From: Arthrobacter sp. StoSoilB5
GTDB lineage: Bacteria > Actinomycetota > Actinomycetes > Actinomycetales > Micrococcaceae
Assembly (NCBI RefSeq): GCF_019977235.1
Contig: NZ_AP024646.1
Span: forward strand, 3,782,001-3,846,000
Direction: 5' to 3'
DNA: 64,000 bases
The position numbers and the translations under genes were made by a program. Position 1 is the first letter of the stretch; each line of letters begins with the position of its first letter. The notes beneath the pieces are model-generated. The model worked only from the letters and a program-made list of their open reading frames with translations. It ran no database searches and was not told where the DNA came from. This document shows positions 52,361 to 61,060 of this stretch, piece after piece.

Positions 52361-53230
52361 CCGGCCCGGCACCTGGTCGCTGGCAGAAGGTGACCGCCGT
52401 CTCGCGGACAGGATCCAAGCGATGACACCCAATGCCAGGAACCCACCGGACACCACAGCAGCGATACCAATCCAATCACCAAAGCCTGTCCGGGCTGCCG
52501 AAAAGAACTCCTGCTTGAACAGCTCTGCAACACCATTGGCGCTGGAGAGGCTTCCCATCAGTCCGCCAGCCCAGTCAACCATCGCCGACCACAGCGCAGC
52601 CAGCACCAAACCGCCGAGTCCGAGGAAGACAAATACTATCGAGCGGCGACGCGCTGCAGCGACGGCCAACAGCACCGACACCATTGCACCCAGGGCGGCG
52701 AGCCACCAAAGCGGCGCGAAGGCCGCCACCCGTTCCACGAGCAGCTTCTGCGAGGGCTCGCCCATGGTCACGAGGCTTTCCGCCGGGACCTCAATCTGTA
52801 GCCCGCTGGCTGAGGACAAATGGTCGCGGATGAGCCTGACAAGGGGGCCGATGTCCAGGAGCAGGGCTGTATGCGATACCGTCTCCTCCGACTGCTTACC
52901 GCCTCCGAAGTTCAACCTATGACTGTTCCGGGCCGTTTCCTCCCATGCTTTGGGGTATTCGGGCCATGACTGCATTCCGGAAGCAGCTCCTCTGAGGACA
53001 TCCGCAGCCACCGACTTGAGCGGCTCCGGAAGATCTACGGAGGACTCAAAGTTCCCCACTGCGGCTGTAGCAAGGCGGCTTTGGAACTCTGGATCTTTGC
53101 CCAACGCGCCAGCCATCTGGACGAAACCGTCCTCTTTGACCACGTTGACGTCCGCCCAAGCAGCCGGAACTGCGGCGGCCGTGAGCAACAAGGCAAGGAC
53201 CACTGCCACCGCGGAAATGAAACTGCGCAA
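52358..53230 (-). CDS. Membrane protein of unknown function
   Basis: A 290-residue protein. It starts with a signal-type helix (about 5-26, with AWADV as a possible cleavage site), has an outer domain to about residue 170, then membrane helices at about 172-190, 196-215 and 252-275 and a short basic tail. No family is recognised. TTG start with GAGGATG upstream. It sits between ispH and the divergent xseA, 9 bases before ispH. Confidence 0.68.
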   Translation of the reverse strand: MRSFISAVAVVLALLLTAAAVPAAWADVNVVKEDGFVQMAGALGKDPEFQSRLATAAVGNFESSVDLPEPLKSVAADVLRGAASGMQSWPEYPKAWEETARNSHRLNFGGGKQSEETVSHTALLLDIGPLVRLIRDHLSSASGLQIEVPAESLVTMGEPSQKLLVERVAAFAPLWWLAALGAMVSVLLAVAAARRRSIVFVFLGLGGLVLAALWSAMVDWAGGLMGSLSSANGVAELFKQEFFSAARTGFGDWIGIAAVVSGGFLALGVIAWILSARRRSPSASDQVPGR

Positions 53231-53344
53231 AAGTCATCCTCGGGGTAAGGGGCCAGTGCCACCATCCTAGGTCTGTCCACAGGATAGGAAAAATGTCCGG
53301 GTCCAGTGCTAAAGCTATGGATAGAGTTGGAAGGCCGGCCCAAA

Positions 53345-53400
53345 GATCGAGTGGCACGGATCGAGTGGCACGGACCGAGTGGCACGGACCGAGTGGCCTC
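53345..53400. repeat. 14-bp tandem repeat, four copies
   Basis: Units at 53345, 53359, 53373 and 53387. The first two are identical (GATCGAGTGGCACG); the third has one change; the fourth diverges at its end (GACCGAGTGGCCTC). It lies in the gap before xseA. Confidence 0.9.
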
Positions 53401-53434
53401 GACCCCCGGCCGCACAGCTAGCGAGGATATACAC

Positions 53435-53470
53435 ATGCAGGTAAAAGCACGGACCACCCATGGCAGCTGA
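53435..53470 (+). CDS. Putative 11-residue mini-ORF overlapping the xseA start
   Basis: ATG to TGA encoding MQVKARTTHGS, with GAGGAT 6 bases upstream. Its stop lies 8-10 bases inside xseA in another frame, which would allow reinitiation at the xseA ATG. The xseA start itself has only a weak ribosome site. Alternatively the GATATAC here is a -10 element and the ORF is chance. Confidence 0.3.
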   Translation: MQVKARTTHGS

Positions 53471-54737
53471 CGCGACCCCGGAATCGACGCTGCCAGGAAC
53501 CGCTGCGGAGACCAGCCCGGATAATCCCTGGCCGTTGCAGTTGCTGTCCCGGAAGCTGAAGGCCCACATTGAGCGCGCGCCCGCGGCGTGGATCGAAGGC
53601 CAGGTCATTGAGTTCAACCGCCGAGGCGGAAATGCTTTCCTGACGCTACGGGACGTCGATGCTGAGATTTCATTGCCGGCATCCGTATGGTCCACAGTCC
53701 TCGATCGCCAGAAGGTACCCATTGAGCGTGGTTCCCGGGTGGTCGCCCTGGTCAAGGCCGACTTCTGGGTCAAAACCGGACGCCTCAATATGTCCGTCAA
53801 GGACATCCGGCCCGTGGGCCTGGGTGATCTCCTCGCCAGGATCGAGCGGCTGCGTCAGGCCCTGGCCGCAGAAGGCCTGTTCGCTGATTCCCGGAAACGG
53901 AAGCTGCCCCTGCTCCCACACCGGATTGGACTCATCACCGGGCGTGACTCGGATGCCAAGAAGGACGTCCTCCGTAACGCGGCATTACGCTGGCCGGCTG
54001 TTGAGTTCGACGTTCGCGAGGTAGCCGTCCAGGGCAACACGGCAGTTGCCCAGATCATTGCCGCGCTCAGGTCTTTGGATGCCGACCCGCACGTGGACGT
54101 CATCGTCCTTGCCAGGGGTGGTGGCGCGTTGGAAGATCTTCTGCCGTTCAGCAATGAGGACCTGATCAGGGCTGTGGCCTCAGCAACAACACCAGTGGTT
54201 AGCGCCATTGGCCACGAAGCAGATCGTCCAATCCTGGACGACGTGGCTGACCTGAGGGCTTCGACACCCACCGACGCCGCGAAACGCATAGTCCCCGATG
54301 TCAGCGAGGAACTTGCCATGGTCCGCCAGGCCCGGGACCATCTTCGCCGAAGCATCGGCCGGATGGTGGACAGGGAGACGGACCGGCTCCATGCCTTGAG
54401 GTCGCGGCCCGTCCTTGCCACACCCGACACCATGGTCGCAGCCCGGTCCGAGGACATCACCCGCCTTCAGCGGAGGTCTCATGCCGCCGTCACTACTGCA
54501 GTGGTCCGGGCGCTTGACCAAGTCCACCACCTGCGCGCCCAAGTGCGGGCATTGTCTCCGCAGAAGACCTTGGACCGCGGCTACGCGGTGGTCCAGATCG
54601 TCGGGGAAGACCAAGCTGGACACACGGTAGTCAGCAGTCCGGAACAGACTCCGGAGGGCACGGCGCTGGCCATCCGAGTGGCAGAAGGCCGGTTCAGGGC
54701 TGTCTCCACCGGCCAGGCACAACTCGCCGAGCACTGA
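53460..54737 (+). CDS. xseA: Exodeoxyribonuclease VII large subunit
   Basis: Large subunit of a single-strand DNA exonuclease. The N-terminal OB fold (about 22-120) contains VSRKLKAHIE-like and WIEGQVIEFNRRGGNAFLTL blocks; the catalytic region has LPHRIGLITGRDSDAKKDVL, VIVLARGGGALEDLLPF and SAIGHEADRPILDDVADLRA. 425 residues. xseB follows after 56 bases. Confidence 0.95.
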   Translation: MAADATPESTLPGTAAETSPDNPWPLQLLSRKLKAHIERAPAAWIEGQVIEFNRRGGNAFLTLRDVDAEISLPASVWSTVLDRQKVPIERGSRVVALVKADFWVKTGRLNMSVKDIRPVGLGDLLARIERLRQALAAEGLFADSRKRKLPLLPHRIGLITGRDSDAKKDVLRNAALRWPAVEFDVREVAVQGNTAVAQIIAALRSLDADPHVDVIVLARGGGALEDLLPFSNEDLIRAVASATTPVVSAIGHEADRPILDDVADLRASTPTDAAKRIVPDVSEELAMVRQARDHLRRSIGRMVDRETDRLHALRSRPVLATPDTMVAARSEDITRLQRRSHAAVTTAVVRALDQVHHLRAQVRALSPQKTLDRGYAVVQIVGEDQAGHTVVSSPEQTPEGTALAIRVAEGRFRAVSTGQAQLAEH

Positions 54738-54793
54738 TTTCGCAGCAGCATCTAGACGGCACATATACTCACCATCGAATGCGAAGGACCACC

Positions 54794-55048
54794 ATGACCG
54801 AGAACACTCCCGCTGCATCTTCACCGGAATCCTTGGATTCCCTCAGTTACGAGGAAGCCCGGGAACAACTGGTGGCGGTGGTGGGCCGATTGGAAGCAGG
54901 CGGCGCCAGCCTTGAGGAATCGCTGGCGCTATGGGAGCGCGGCGAGGCATTGGCAAAGCGTTGCGAAGACTGGCTTGAGGGCGCCCGCAAACGCCTGGCA
55001 ACAGCCCGGGGCGCCAACGACGCCGGAGCTGCCGCCGGCAAAGACTAG
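54794..55048 (+). CDS. xseB: Exodeoxyribonuclease VII small subunit
   Basis: 84-residue helical subunit: LSYEEAREQLVAVVGRLEAG and LEESLALWERGEALAKRCEDWL are the family signature. ATG at 54794 with AAGGA. It forms the ExoVII complex with XseA. Confidence 0.94.
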   Translation: MTENTPAASSPESLDSLSYEEAREQLVAVVGRLEAGGASLEESLALWERGEALAKRCEDWLEGARKRLATARGANDAGAAAGKD

Positions 55049-55162
55049 CCTCGTTGACGGACCCCACAACGATCAACGGCGGCTACGCCGCCCAGCATGC
55101 CCTTACCGCCAGGGATTCCTCAACGGCCCAGGACTCCCCTACCGCTCGGGGTTGCCCTAAAG

Positions 55163-55194
55163 CTCAGGATTCCTCAACCTCAGGATTCCTCAAC
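55163..55194. repeat. 16-bp tandem duplication at the 3' end of the PPK2 gene
   Basis: CTCAGGATTCCTCAAC twice, at 55163-55178 and 55179-55194; the second copy covers the PPK2 stop codon. A degenerate relative (GGATTCCTCAAC) occurs about 45 bases further out. The 131 bases between xseB and this gene hold nothing else. Confidence 0.88.
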
Positions 55195-56034
55195 AAGGGC
55201 ACGTTCCGCAGCGACGTCGAAATCCGCCTTTGGCCAGTCCAGGAACAAGCCCTCCAAGGCGTCCAACAGCAACTGCTGGACGGCGATCCGGGCGTACCAC
55301 TTCTTGTTCGCTGGAACAACGTGCCACGGGGCGACGTCCGTAGATGTCTTCTCAAAGGCCGTGTTGTAGGCATCCATGTAGTCATCCCAGAACGCCCGCT
55401 CCGCGAGATCGCCCCGGCTGTATTTCCAGTGTTTGCTGGGATCATCAAGCCGCGCAAGGAGACGCTTCTTCTGCTCATCCTGGCTGATGTTGAGCATGAC
55501 CTTAACGATGGTGGTTCCCTGCTGGGCCAGCCTGGACTCGAAGTCGTTGATAGCGGCGTAGCGCCGTTCCAATTCCGCGGCGTCGGCCCATGCGTGGACG
55601 CGGTGGATCAGGACGTCCTCATAATGTGAGCGGTCGAAGACTCCCACCATCCCAGCGGCAGGTGACTCTTTCTCGATCCGCCACAGAAAGTCGTGCGACT
55701 TTTCCTCCTCAGTGGGTGCCTTGAATGCCTTCAGCTGCACGCCCTGCGGATCCATTGCCCCCACAACGTGGCTGACGATGCCACCCTTGCCGGCAGTGTC
55801 CATGGCCTGAAGAATCAGCAGCAGCCGCTTGTTGCTCCCGAACTTCCCCTCTGCAAAGAGCTTTTCCTGCAGTTCGGCGAGCCTGGCGTCCTGTTCAGCC
55901 AGCAATGACTTGCCGTCGGCCTTTGCTCCGGCGTAGCCAGGCGTGGCTTGGGGATCAACGCTGGCCAACGAAAAACCTGGCCCAACCTTCAGCACCTTGG
56001 CTGGACTCTCGGCGAACTCAACTGCAACGGGCAT
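55180..56034 (-). CDS. Polyphosphate kinase 2 family protein
   Basis: Uses polyphosphate to phosphorylate nucleotides (PPK2 family). 284 residues: Walker A QAMDTAGKGG (76-85), AFKAPTEEEKSHDFLWR as the conserved lid region, and Walker B VFDRSHYEDVL (132-142). The one-domain form is typical of classes II or III, which act on AMP and/or ADP; class not certain. ATG at 56034 with AAAGG. Confidence 0.9.
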   Translation of the reverse strand: MPVAVEFAESPAKVLKVGPGFSLASVDPQATPGYAGAKADGKSLLAEQDARLAELQEKLFAEGKFGSNKRLLLILQAMDTAGKGGIVSHVVGAMDPQGVQLKAFKAPTEEEKSHDFLWRIEKESPAAGMVGVFDRSHYEDVLIHRVHAWADAAELERRYAAINDFESRLAQQGTTIVKVMLNISQDEQKKRLLARLDDPSKHWKYSRGDLAERAFWDDYMDAYNTAFEKTSTDVAPWHVVPANKKWYARIAVQQLLLDALEGLFLDWPKADFDVAAERALVEES

Positions 56035-56085
56035 GGCTTGCCTTTCTGCCTGACGCGACCTCGTGACGCGGCCATGGACCACAGG

Positions 56086-57306
56086 CTAGTTCCCGGGGTA
56101 CCTCGACAGGAAGTCCGCCATGCGGCCAATTGCCTCTTCAATATCCTTGACGTTAGGCAGCGTCACCATCCGGAAGTGGTCCGGCCGCACCCAGTTGAAG
56201 GCACGTCCGTGGGAGACCAGGATCTTCTGCTCCTTCAGCAGGTCCAGGACGAACTTCTCATCGTCCCGGATGTGGTAAACCTCTGGATCCAGTTTGGGGA
56301 ACAGGTAGAGAGCACCCCTGGCCTGCTGCGTGCTGACACCCGGAATAGCGTTCAGGAGATCGTATGCCTTGTTGCGCTGCTCAAGGAGCCTGCCACCGGG
56401 GAGGATGAGATCGTTGATGCTCTGGTAGCCCCCCAGCGCCGTCTGGATGGCATGCTGCGCCGGGACGTTTGCGCACAAGCGCATATTGGCCAGCAGGTTG
56501 ATGCCCTCAAGGTAATCGGCAGCATCCTTCTTGGGACCCGAAATGGCCATCCAGCCAGCGCGGTAGCCGCAAACACGGTAGGCCTTGGACAGTCCACTGA
56601 ACGTCAGGCATAGAACGTCGTCCCCGGTTAGTCCGGCAAGGTTGACGTGGACGGCGTCTTCGTAAAGGATCTTTTCGTAAATTTCATCGGCAAACAGGAC
56701 CAGGCCGTGCTTTTCAGCCAAAGCAACAATCTGTTTGAGCGTGTCTTCGGGGTACACGGCTCCCGTGGGGTTGTTCGGATTGATCACGACGATGCCCTTG
56801 GTCCGCGGCGTGATCCTGGATTCCAGGTCCGCAAGATCAGGTTGCCAACCCGACTCCTCATCACAGAGGTAGTGCACGGGCCGGCCACCGGCCAAGGCAA
56901 CGGAAGCCGTCCACAGCGGATAGTCCGGCGTGGGGATCAGGACTTCATCGCCATCTTCAAGCAGGGCCATGAGGGACATGGTGATGAGCTCGCTGACCCC
57001 ATTGCCGAGGTAGATGTCATCAACGTGGATGTTCTGGATTCCGCGGGTCTGGTAGTACTGCGAGACGGCCGTTCGGGCCGAGAAAATACCGCGGGAGTCG
57101 CTGTAGCCCTGGGCATTGGGCAGGTGGCGGATCATGTCCACCAAAATGGCGTCAGGCGCTTCAAAGCCAAAAGGAGCCGGGTTTCCGATGTTCAGTTTGA
57201 GGATCCGGTGACCCTCTGCCTCCATCTGCTGGGCGGCCTGAAGAATCGGTCCACGGATGTCGTAAAGGACATTATGAAGCTTGGTGGACTGCTTGAAATT
57301 CGCCAT
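56086..57306 (-). CDS. Alanine-type PLP aminotransferase (AlaA-like)
   Basis: Fold type I aminotransferase of 406 residues, most like bacterial glutamate-pyruvate transaminase. NIGNPAPFGFEAP (39-51), NPNNPTGAVY (176-185), DEIYEKILY and the PLP lysine Lys241 in FSGLSKAYRVCGYRAGW. The substrate call is from family resemblance. A CATATT box lies 6 bases before the ATG. Confidence 0.9.
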   Translation of the reverse strand: MANFKQSTKLHNVLYDIRGPILQAAQQMEAEGHRILKLNIGNPAPFGFEAPDAILVDMIRHLPNAQGYSDSRGIFSARTAVSQYYQTRGIQNIHVDDIYLGNGVSELITMSLMALLEDGDEVLIPTPDYPLWTASVALAGGRPVHYLCDEESGWQPDLADLESRITPRTKGIVVINPNNPTGAVYPEDTLKQIVALAEKHGLVLFADEIYEKILYEDAVHVNLAGLTGDDVLCLTFSGLSKAYRVCGYRAGWMAISGPKKDAADYLEGINLLANMRLCANVPAQHAIQTALGGYQSINDLILPGGRLLEQRNKAYDLLNAIPGVSTQQARGALYLFPKLDPEVYHIRDDEKFVLDLLKEQKILVSHGRAFNWVRPDHFRMVTLPNVKDIEEAIGRMADFLSRYPGN

Positions 57307-57359
57307 TCATCAAATATGCCACACCGGTGATGGACTTCAGCTGAGACTTAACTCACACA

Positions 57360-57408
57360 TACGACGACGGGGGTGACAGACCCCCGCGGGTCCGTCACCG
57401 CCGTCGTA
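57360..57408. terminator. Hairpin terminator after the osmoprotectant operon
   Basis: About 20 pairs with three mismatches between 57360-57383 and 57388-57408, including TACGACG/CGTCGTA at the base and GACCC/GGGTC at the top. It follows the binding-protein gene on the minus strand. Confidence 0.7.
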
Positions 57409-57426
57409 CGCGGTTTGCGTCAAGCG

Positions 57427-58386
57427 CTACTTAACGATGCCCTTGTCTTTCAGCCATGCGGCTGCGGCGTCCTTGGGGCTTTGTTTCTGGTCGCCGCTGA
57501 CTGCCCGGTTGAGGTCCACCAAATCATCCGTGGTCAGTATCTTGGAGACGTTGTTGAGTGCGTCCTTGGCTTTGTCCGTCATTTTGGCCTTGTTGTAGAG
57601 CGGCAATACCTGCTGGGCCTTGAAGTTGTTTTTGGGGTCTTCCAGGACCACGAGGTCATTGTCAGCGATCGACGGGGTGGTGGTATAGATGTCAGCCACC
57701 TGGACCTTGTCCTCCAACAGCGCCTGGAGCGTGAGGTTCCCGCCGCCGTCGTTGAACGGCTGCAGGCCCTTGAGCTCGCAGTTGTAGTTCTTCTTCAGCC
57801 CCGGGAAGCCATAAGCACGTGTCTCGAATGTTGCGGGGGCTGCCATCGTGAAGTCCTTGCAGACCTTGGCGAGGTCCTCAATGGACTTGAGCTGGTACTT
57901 CTCGGCAGTGGCCTTGGTGACCACCATGGCATCCTTGGACTCCGCCTTTGCCGGATCAAGCACGGCCAGTCCGTCCGGAAGCTTGCCAGGGAGCGCCTTG
58001 TACACATCCTCAGCCGAGACCTCGGTGGCCTCCGTATCGACGTAGGAGAGCAGGTTTCCGGAGTAGTCCGGGACGAGGTCCACGGATCCGTCCTGGACAG
58101 CCTTGAAGTAGATTTCGCGCGAGCCGATGTTCGGCTTGGTAGTAGCAGTAACGCCAGCAGCATTCAGGGCGCCTGCGTAAACCTCGGCGATCACCTGGCT
58201 CTCCGGAAAGTCTGCTGACCCAACTACAAGCGAGCCACCGGACCCGCTGGATCCGCCGGGGGCAGAAGTGGATGGGGTGGCCAAAGGGCTGCCCCCGCAC
58301 GCGCTCAGTGCCAGGGCCACACCGACGCCGGCCGCCAGGCCGCCGAGTCCACGGCGCGTAAGGGTCATGGGAACGGGGTTTTTCAT
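57427..58386 (-). CDS. Osmoprotectant (betaine/choline-type) binding lipoprotein
   Basis: Solute-binding protein of the OpuAC/ProX family, 319 residues. A signal with lipobox LSAC (Cys30), then VVGSADFPESQVIAEVYAGAL, LVPDYSGNLLSYV and VADIYTTTPSIADNDLVVLEDP, all typical of OpuCC/ProX-like proteins for quaternary amines. Its start overlaps the upstream permease stop by 4 bases. Last gene of the operon ATPase-permease-permease-binding protein. Confidence 0.9.
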   Translation of the reverse strand: MKNPVPMTLTRRGLGGLAAGVGVALALSACGGSPLATPSTSAPGGSSGSGGSLVVGSADFPESQVIAEVYAGALNAAGVTATTKPNIGSREIYFKAVQDGSVDLVPDYSGNLLSYVDTEATEVSAEDVYKALPGKLPDGLAVLDPAKAESKDAMVVTKATAEKYQLKSIEDLAKVCKDFTMAAPATFETRAYGFPGLKKNYNCELKGLQPFNDGGGNLTLQALLEDKVQVADIYTTTPSIADNDLVVLEDPKNNFKAQQVLPLYNKAKMTDKAKDALNNVSKILTTDDLVDLNRAVSGDQKQSPKDAAAAWLKDKGIVK

Positions 58387-59129
58387 GGTGTACCTCCTTG
58401 AACGGCAGCCCCGGCGGGAGCTGTGGCTGTGGGATTGTCGATCGCCTTGTGGCGTCCGCTTGAGTCGAGGGTGAGGCCGGGCGAGAGGACCAGCCTCTGC
58501 AAAGCGGCCAGAACAAGGTCCACGGCGATGGCGAGGGCAGCGATCAGGAGTGATCCACCAAGCATCCGCGGAAAGTCCTGCAGGACCAGGCCATCGAACA
58601 AATACCGGCCCAGGCCGCCCAGGGGCAAGTAGGCAACTACCGAAACGGTGGCAATCACCTGAAGAACGGCAGTCCGGATGCCACCGAACATCACCTGGAG
58701 ACCATTGGGGAGCTCAACCCGGAACAGAATCTGAAGCTCGGTCATGCCCATGGCCCGGGCTCCGTCCACCACGGAGGAATCCACGCTGGAGATGCCCGCA
58801 TAGGTCCCGGCAAGCAGCGGTGGAACCGTGAGGATCACCAGTGCCCACACCGGCGGCATCAGCCCGCTGCCCGCCAACAAGGCGAAGAGGACCAGGAGGC
58901 CCAAGGTAGGAAGGGCCCGCAGGGCGCCCGCTAGGGCCACCGCAACCACCCTGCCGCGTCCGGTATGGCCAATGTAAAGACCCACAGGAACAGCGATGGC
59001 TGCGGCAATGAGGAGCACCAGCCCGCTGTACTGGAGGTGCTCGGCCAACCGCATGGGGATGCCTCCGCTTCCCGTCCAATGAATGGGATCCGTCAACCAG
59101 GCGATGGTGTCCGTAAACACGTTGCTCAT
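58383..59129 (-). CDS. Osmoprotectant ABC importer permease 2
   Basis: 248-residue membrane protein with about six helices. It contains ALRALPTLGLLVLFALL and VDSSVVDGARAMGMTELQIL (coupling loop), as in OpuCB/OpuCD. Its start overlaps the neighbouring permease by 4 bases, and the C-terminal 30 residues are a soluble tail. Confidence 0.9.
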   Translation of the reverse strand: MSNVFTDTIAWLTDPIHWTGSGGIPMRLAEHLQYSGLVLLIAAAIAVPVGLYIGHTGRGRVVAVALAGALRALPTLGLLVLFALLAGSGLMPPVWALVILTVPPLLAGTYAGISSVDSSVVDGARAMGMTELQILFRVELPNGLQVMFGGIRTAVLQVIATVSVVAYLPLGGLGRYLFDGLVLQDFPRMLGGSLLIAALAIAVDLVLAALQRLVLSPGLTLDSSGRHKAIDNPTATAPAGAAVQGGTP

Positions 59130-59869
59130 GCCGATGCACCCGGATCCGGCTGAACTGGGGTGTGGGGCAAGCGCGGTACGGTTTTCGGTTCAGTGAGCAA
59201 AGCGGTGCCGTTCTTGCGTTCGCCCCTGTCGCCACCTGCCGCACGTGTCCACGGAGTCAGGACACGCTCCAGTACCACAAGGACTGCATCCATCAGCAAG
59301 GCCAGAACAAGGATGGCGATGATGCCAACCACCACTTCGGTAACGAAGGTCCTCTGCAAGCCATCGGTGAAAAGGATTCCGAGGTTGCCAACTCCCAGCA
59401 GGGCAGCAACGCTGACCAGCGAGATGTTGCTGACTGACACAACGCGGAGCCCGGCGAAGAGAACGGGAAGGGAGAGAGGAAGGTCCACCTGGAAGAACCG
59501 GGCCGAGGGCTTGAAGCCCATGGCCACGGCAGCATTGCGGAGGTCGTCGTCAACGGAGTCAAAGGCATCCATTGCCGCACGCACCAGCAAGGCCACCGCA
59601 TAGATCGTCAGCGCGACCACGACGTTGAGGGGATCCAGGATCCGCGTGCCCAGGATGGTGGGCAGGATGATGAAGAGCGCCAGGGACGGAATGGTGTAGA
59701 GCAAGGACGTACCCGTCGCCACCACGGACCTCAGCGTACTGTTGCGCCGGGCGAGCTCCGCCAAGGGAATTGAGATCAGCAGCCCAAGGAGCATCGGGAT
59801 GATGGCGAGCACAAGGTGCTGGCCAGCCAAGCCGAGGACCAGGCCAATGTTCGCCAGGAACCACTCCAT
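59126..59869 (-). CDS. Osmoprotectant ABC importer permease 1
   Basis: 247-residue membrane protein of the OpuCB type: LYTIPSLALFIILPTILG, FDSVDDDLRNAAVAMGF (coupling loop) and VSVAALLGVGNLG. A soluble 40-residue tail rich in Pro, Arg and Lys ends the protein. The start shares one base with the ATPase stop. Confidence 0.9.
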   Translation of the reverse strand: MEWFLANIGLVLGLAGQHLVLAIIPMLLGLLISIPLAELARRNSTLRSVVATGTSLLYTIPSLALFIILPTILGTRILDPLNVVVALTIYAVALLVRAAMDAFDSVDDDLRNAAVAMGFKPSARFFQVDLPLSLPVLFAGLRVVSVSNISLVSVAALLGVGNLGILFTDGLQRTFVTEVVVGIIAILVLALLMDAVLVVLERVLTPWTRAAGGDRGERKNGTALLTEPKTVPRLPHTPVQPDPGASA

Positions 59870-60963
59870 CAGGTGGCGTCCTCCCTGTGGCGGCGGACTT
59901 CTTCGATCAGGGCAAGGACTTCCGGCGCCCTCAAGACCCCGGCAACCCTGCCGTCGTCGTCCACCGCAACGCCCAGGCCCGACGGCGAAGACAACGCCGC
60001 ATCCAGCGCGCGGCGCAGGGTGTCCCCCTTATGGAAGAGTGAGCCGCCCGGGATCAGCCCGGCACCGTCCCGGGGTGAGGACCACCCGAGAGGACGTGAT
60101 TCTTCGTCGATGACCAAGGCCCATTCCCCCGTCCGGCGCCCGGCGTTTTGACCCTCAGTCTGGCCCACCATGGTGACGGGGTGGAGCCTCACGGAATCGG
60201 CGACGTCGAAGGCGAGGTGGCGAAAGCCACGGTCCCGGCCCACGAAGGAGGCCACAAAATCATTGACCGGTGCCCGCAGGATTTCTTCCGGGGCCGCGTA
60301 CTGGGCAAGTTTGCCGCCAACGGCAAAAACTGCCACTTTGTCACCCAACACTGTTGCCTCGTCAATATCATGCGTGACAAACACGATGGTTTTGGCGAGC
60401 TCGCGCTGCAGGCGCAGGAGTTCCTGCTGGAGTTCATCGCGCACCACGGGATCCACGGCACTGAACGGCTCGTCCATCAGAAGGACCGGCGGATCGGCGG
60501 CGAGCGCGCGCGCCACGCCGACGCGTTGCTGCTGACCGCCGGACAGTTGCGAGGGATACCGTTTGCCAAGAACGGAAGCCAGCCCAACGACGTCGAGGAG
60601 TTCCGCCGCGCGTTTCCGCGCGTCTGCTTTCGATACGCCGTTGAGCCGCGGGACCGTGGCGATGTTATCCAGCACGGACCGGTGCGGGAGGAGCCCGGAA
60701 GACTGCATGACGTAGCCCATGGAGCGACGAAGCTGCGCTGCCGGCACCTGCGAGACATCCTTGCCCGCCACAGTGATGGTTCCTGAGCTCGGCTCCACCA
60801 TCCGGTTGATCATGCGCAGGGATGTCGTCTTGCCACAGCCCGAGGGACCCACCAGGACAGTGATGGCTCCTTTGTCGATGGACATGGTCAGGTTGTCGAC
60901 GGCCGGCTGGCCGCCTTGATATCGCTTAGTCACGCTCTGGAACTCAATCATGGCTTCAGCCAT
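59869..60963 (-). CDS. Osmoprotectant ABC importer ATPase (OpuCA-like)
   Basis: 364-residue ATPase: Walker A GPSGCGKTT (39-47), [18 protein letters not shown] and VTHDIDEA. After the ATPase core, a C-terminal region includes one CBS-like segment (GLGVAVDDDGRVAGVLRAPEVL), which in OpuA-type systems senses ionic strength. ATG at 60963 or 60951 could be the start; I chose the first. First gene of the importer operon. Confidence 0.9.
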   Translation of the reverse strand: MAEAMIEFQSVTKRYQGGQPAVDNLTMSIDKGAITVLVGPSGCGKTTSLRMINRMVEPSSGTITVAGKDVSQVPAAQLRRSMGYVMQSSGLLPHRSVLDNIATVPRLNGVSKADARKRAAELLDVVGLASVLGKRYPSQLSGGQQQRVGVARALAADPPVLLMDEPFSAVDPVVRDELQQELLRLQRELAKTIVFVTHDIDEATVLGDKVAVFAVGGKLAQYAAPEEILRAPVNDFVASFVGRDRGFRHLAFDVADSVRLHPVTMVGQTEGQNAGRRTGEWALVIDEESRPLGWSSPRDGAGLIPGGSLFHKGDTLRRALDAALSSPSGLGVAVDDDGRVAGVLRAPEVLALIEEVRRHREDAT

Positions 60964-61060
60964 ACCCGGGCCTATCTTTGGCGGACAATCTTCACCCAGC
61001 GTAGCCAGCGCCACCGACGATGTCAGCGACGCCACGTATTCCGTAATGAATCGGCAATGT

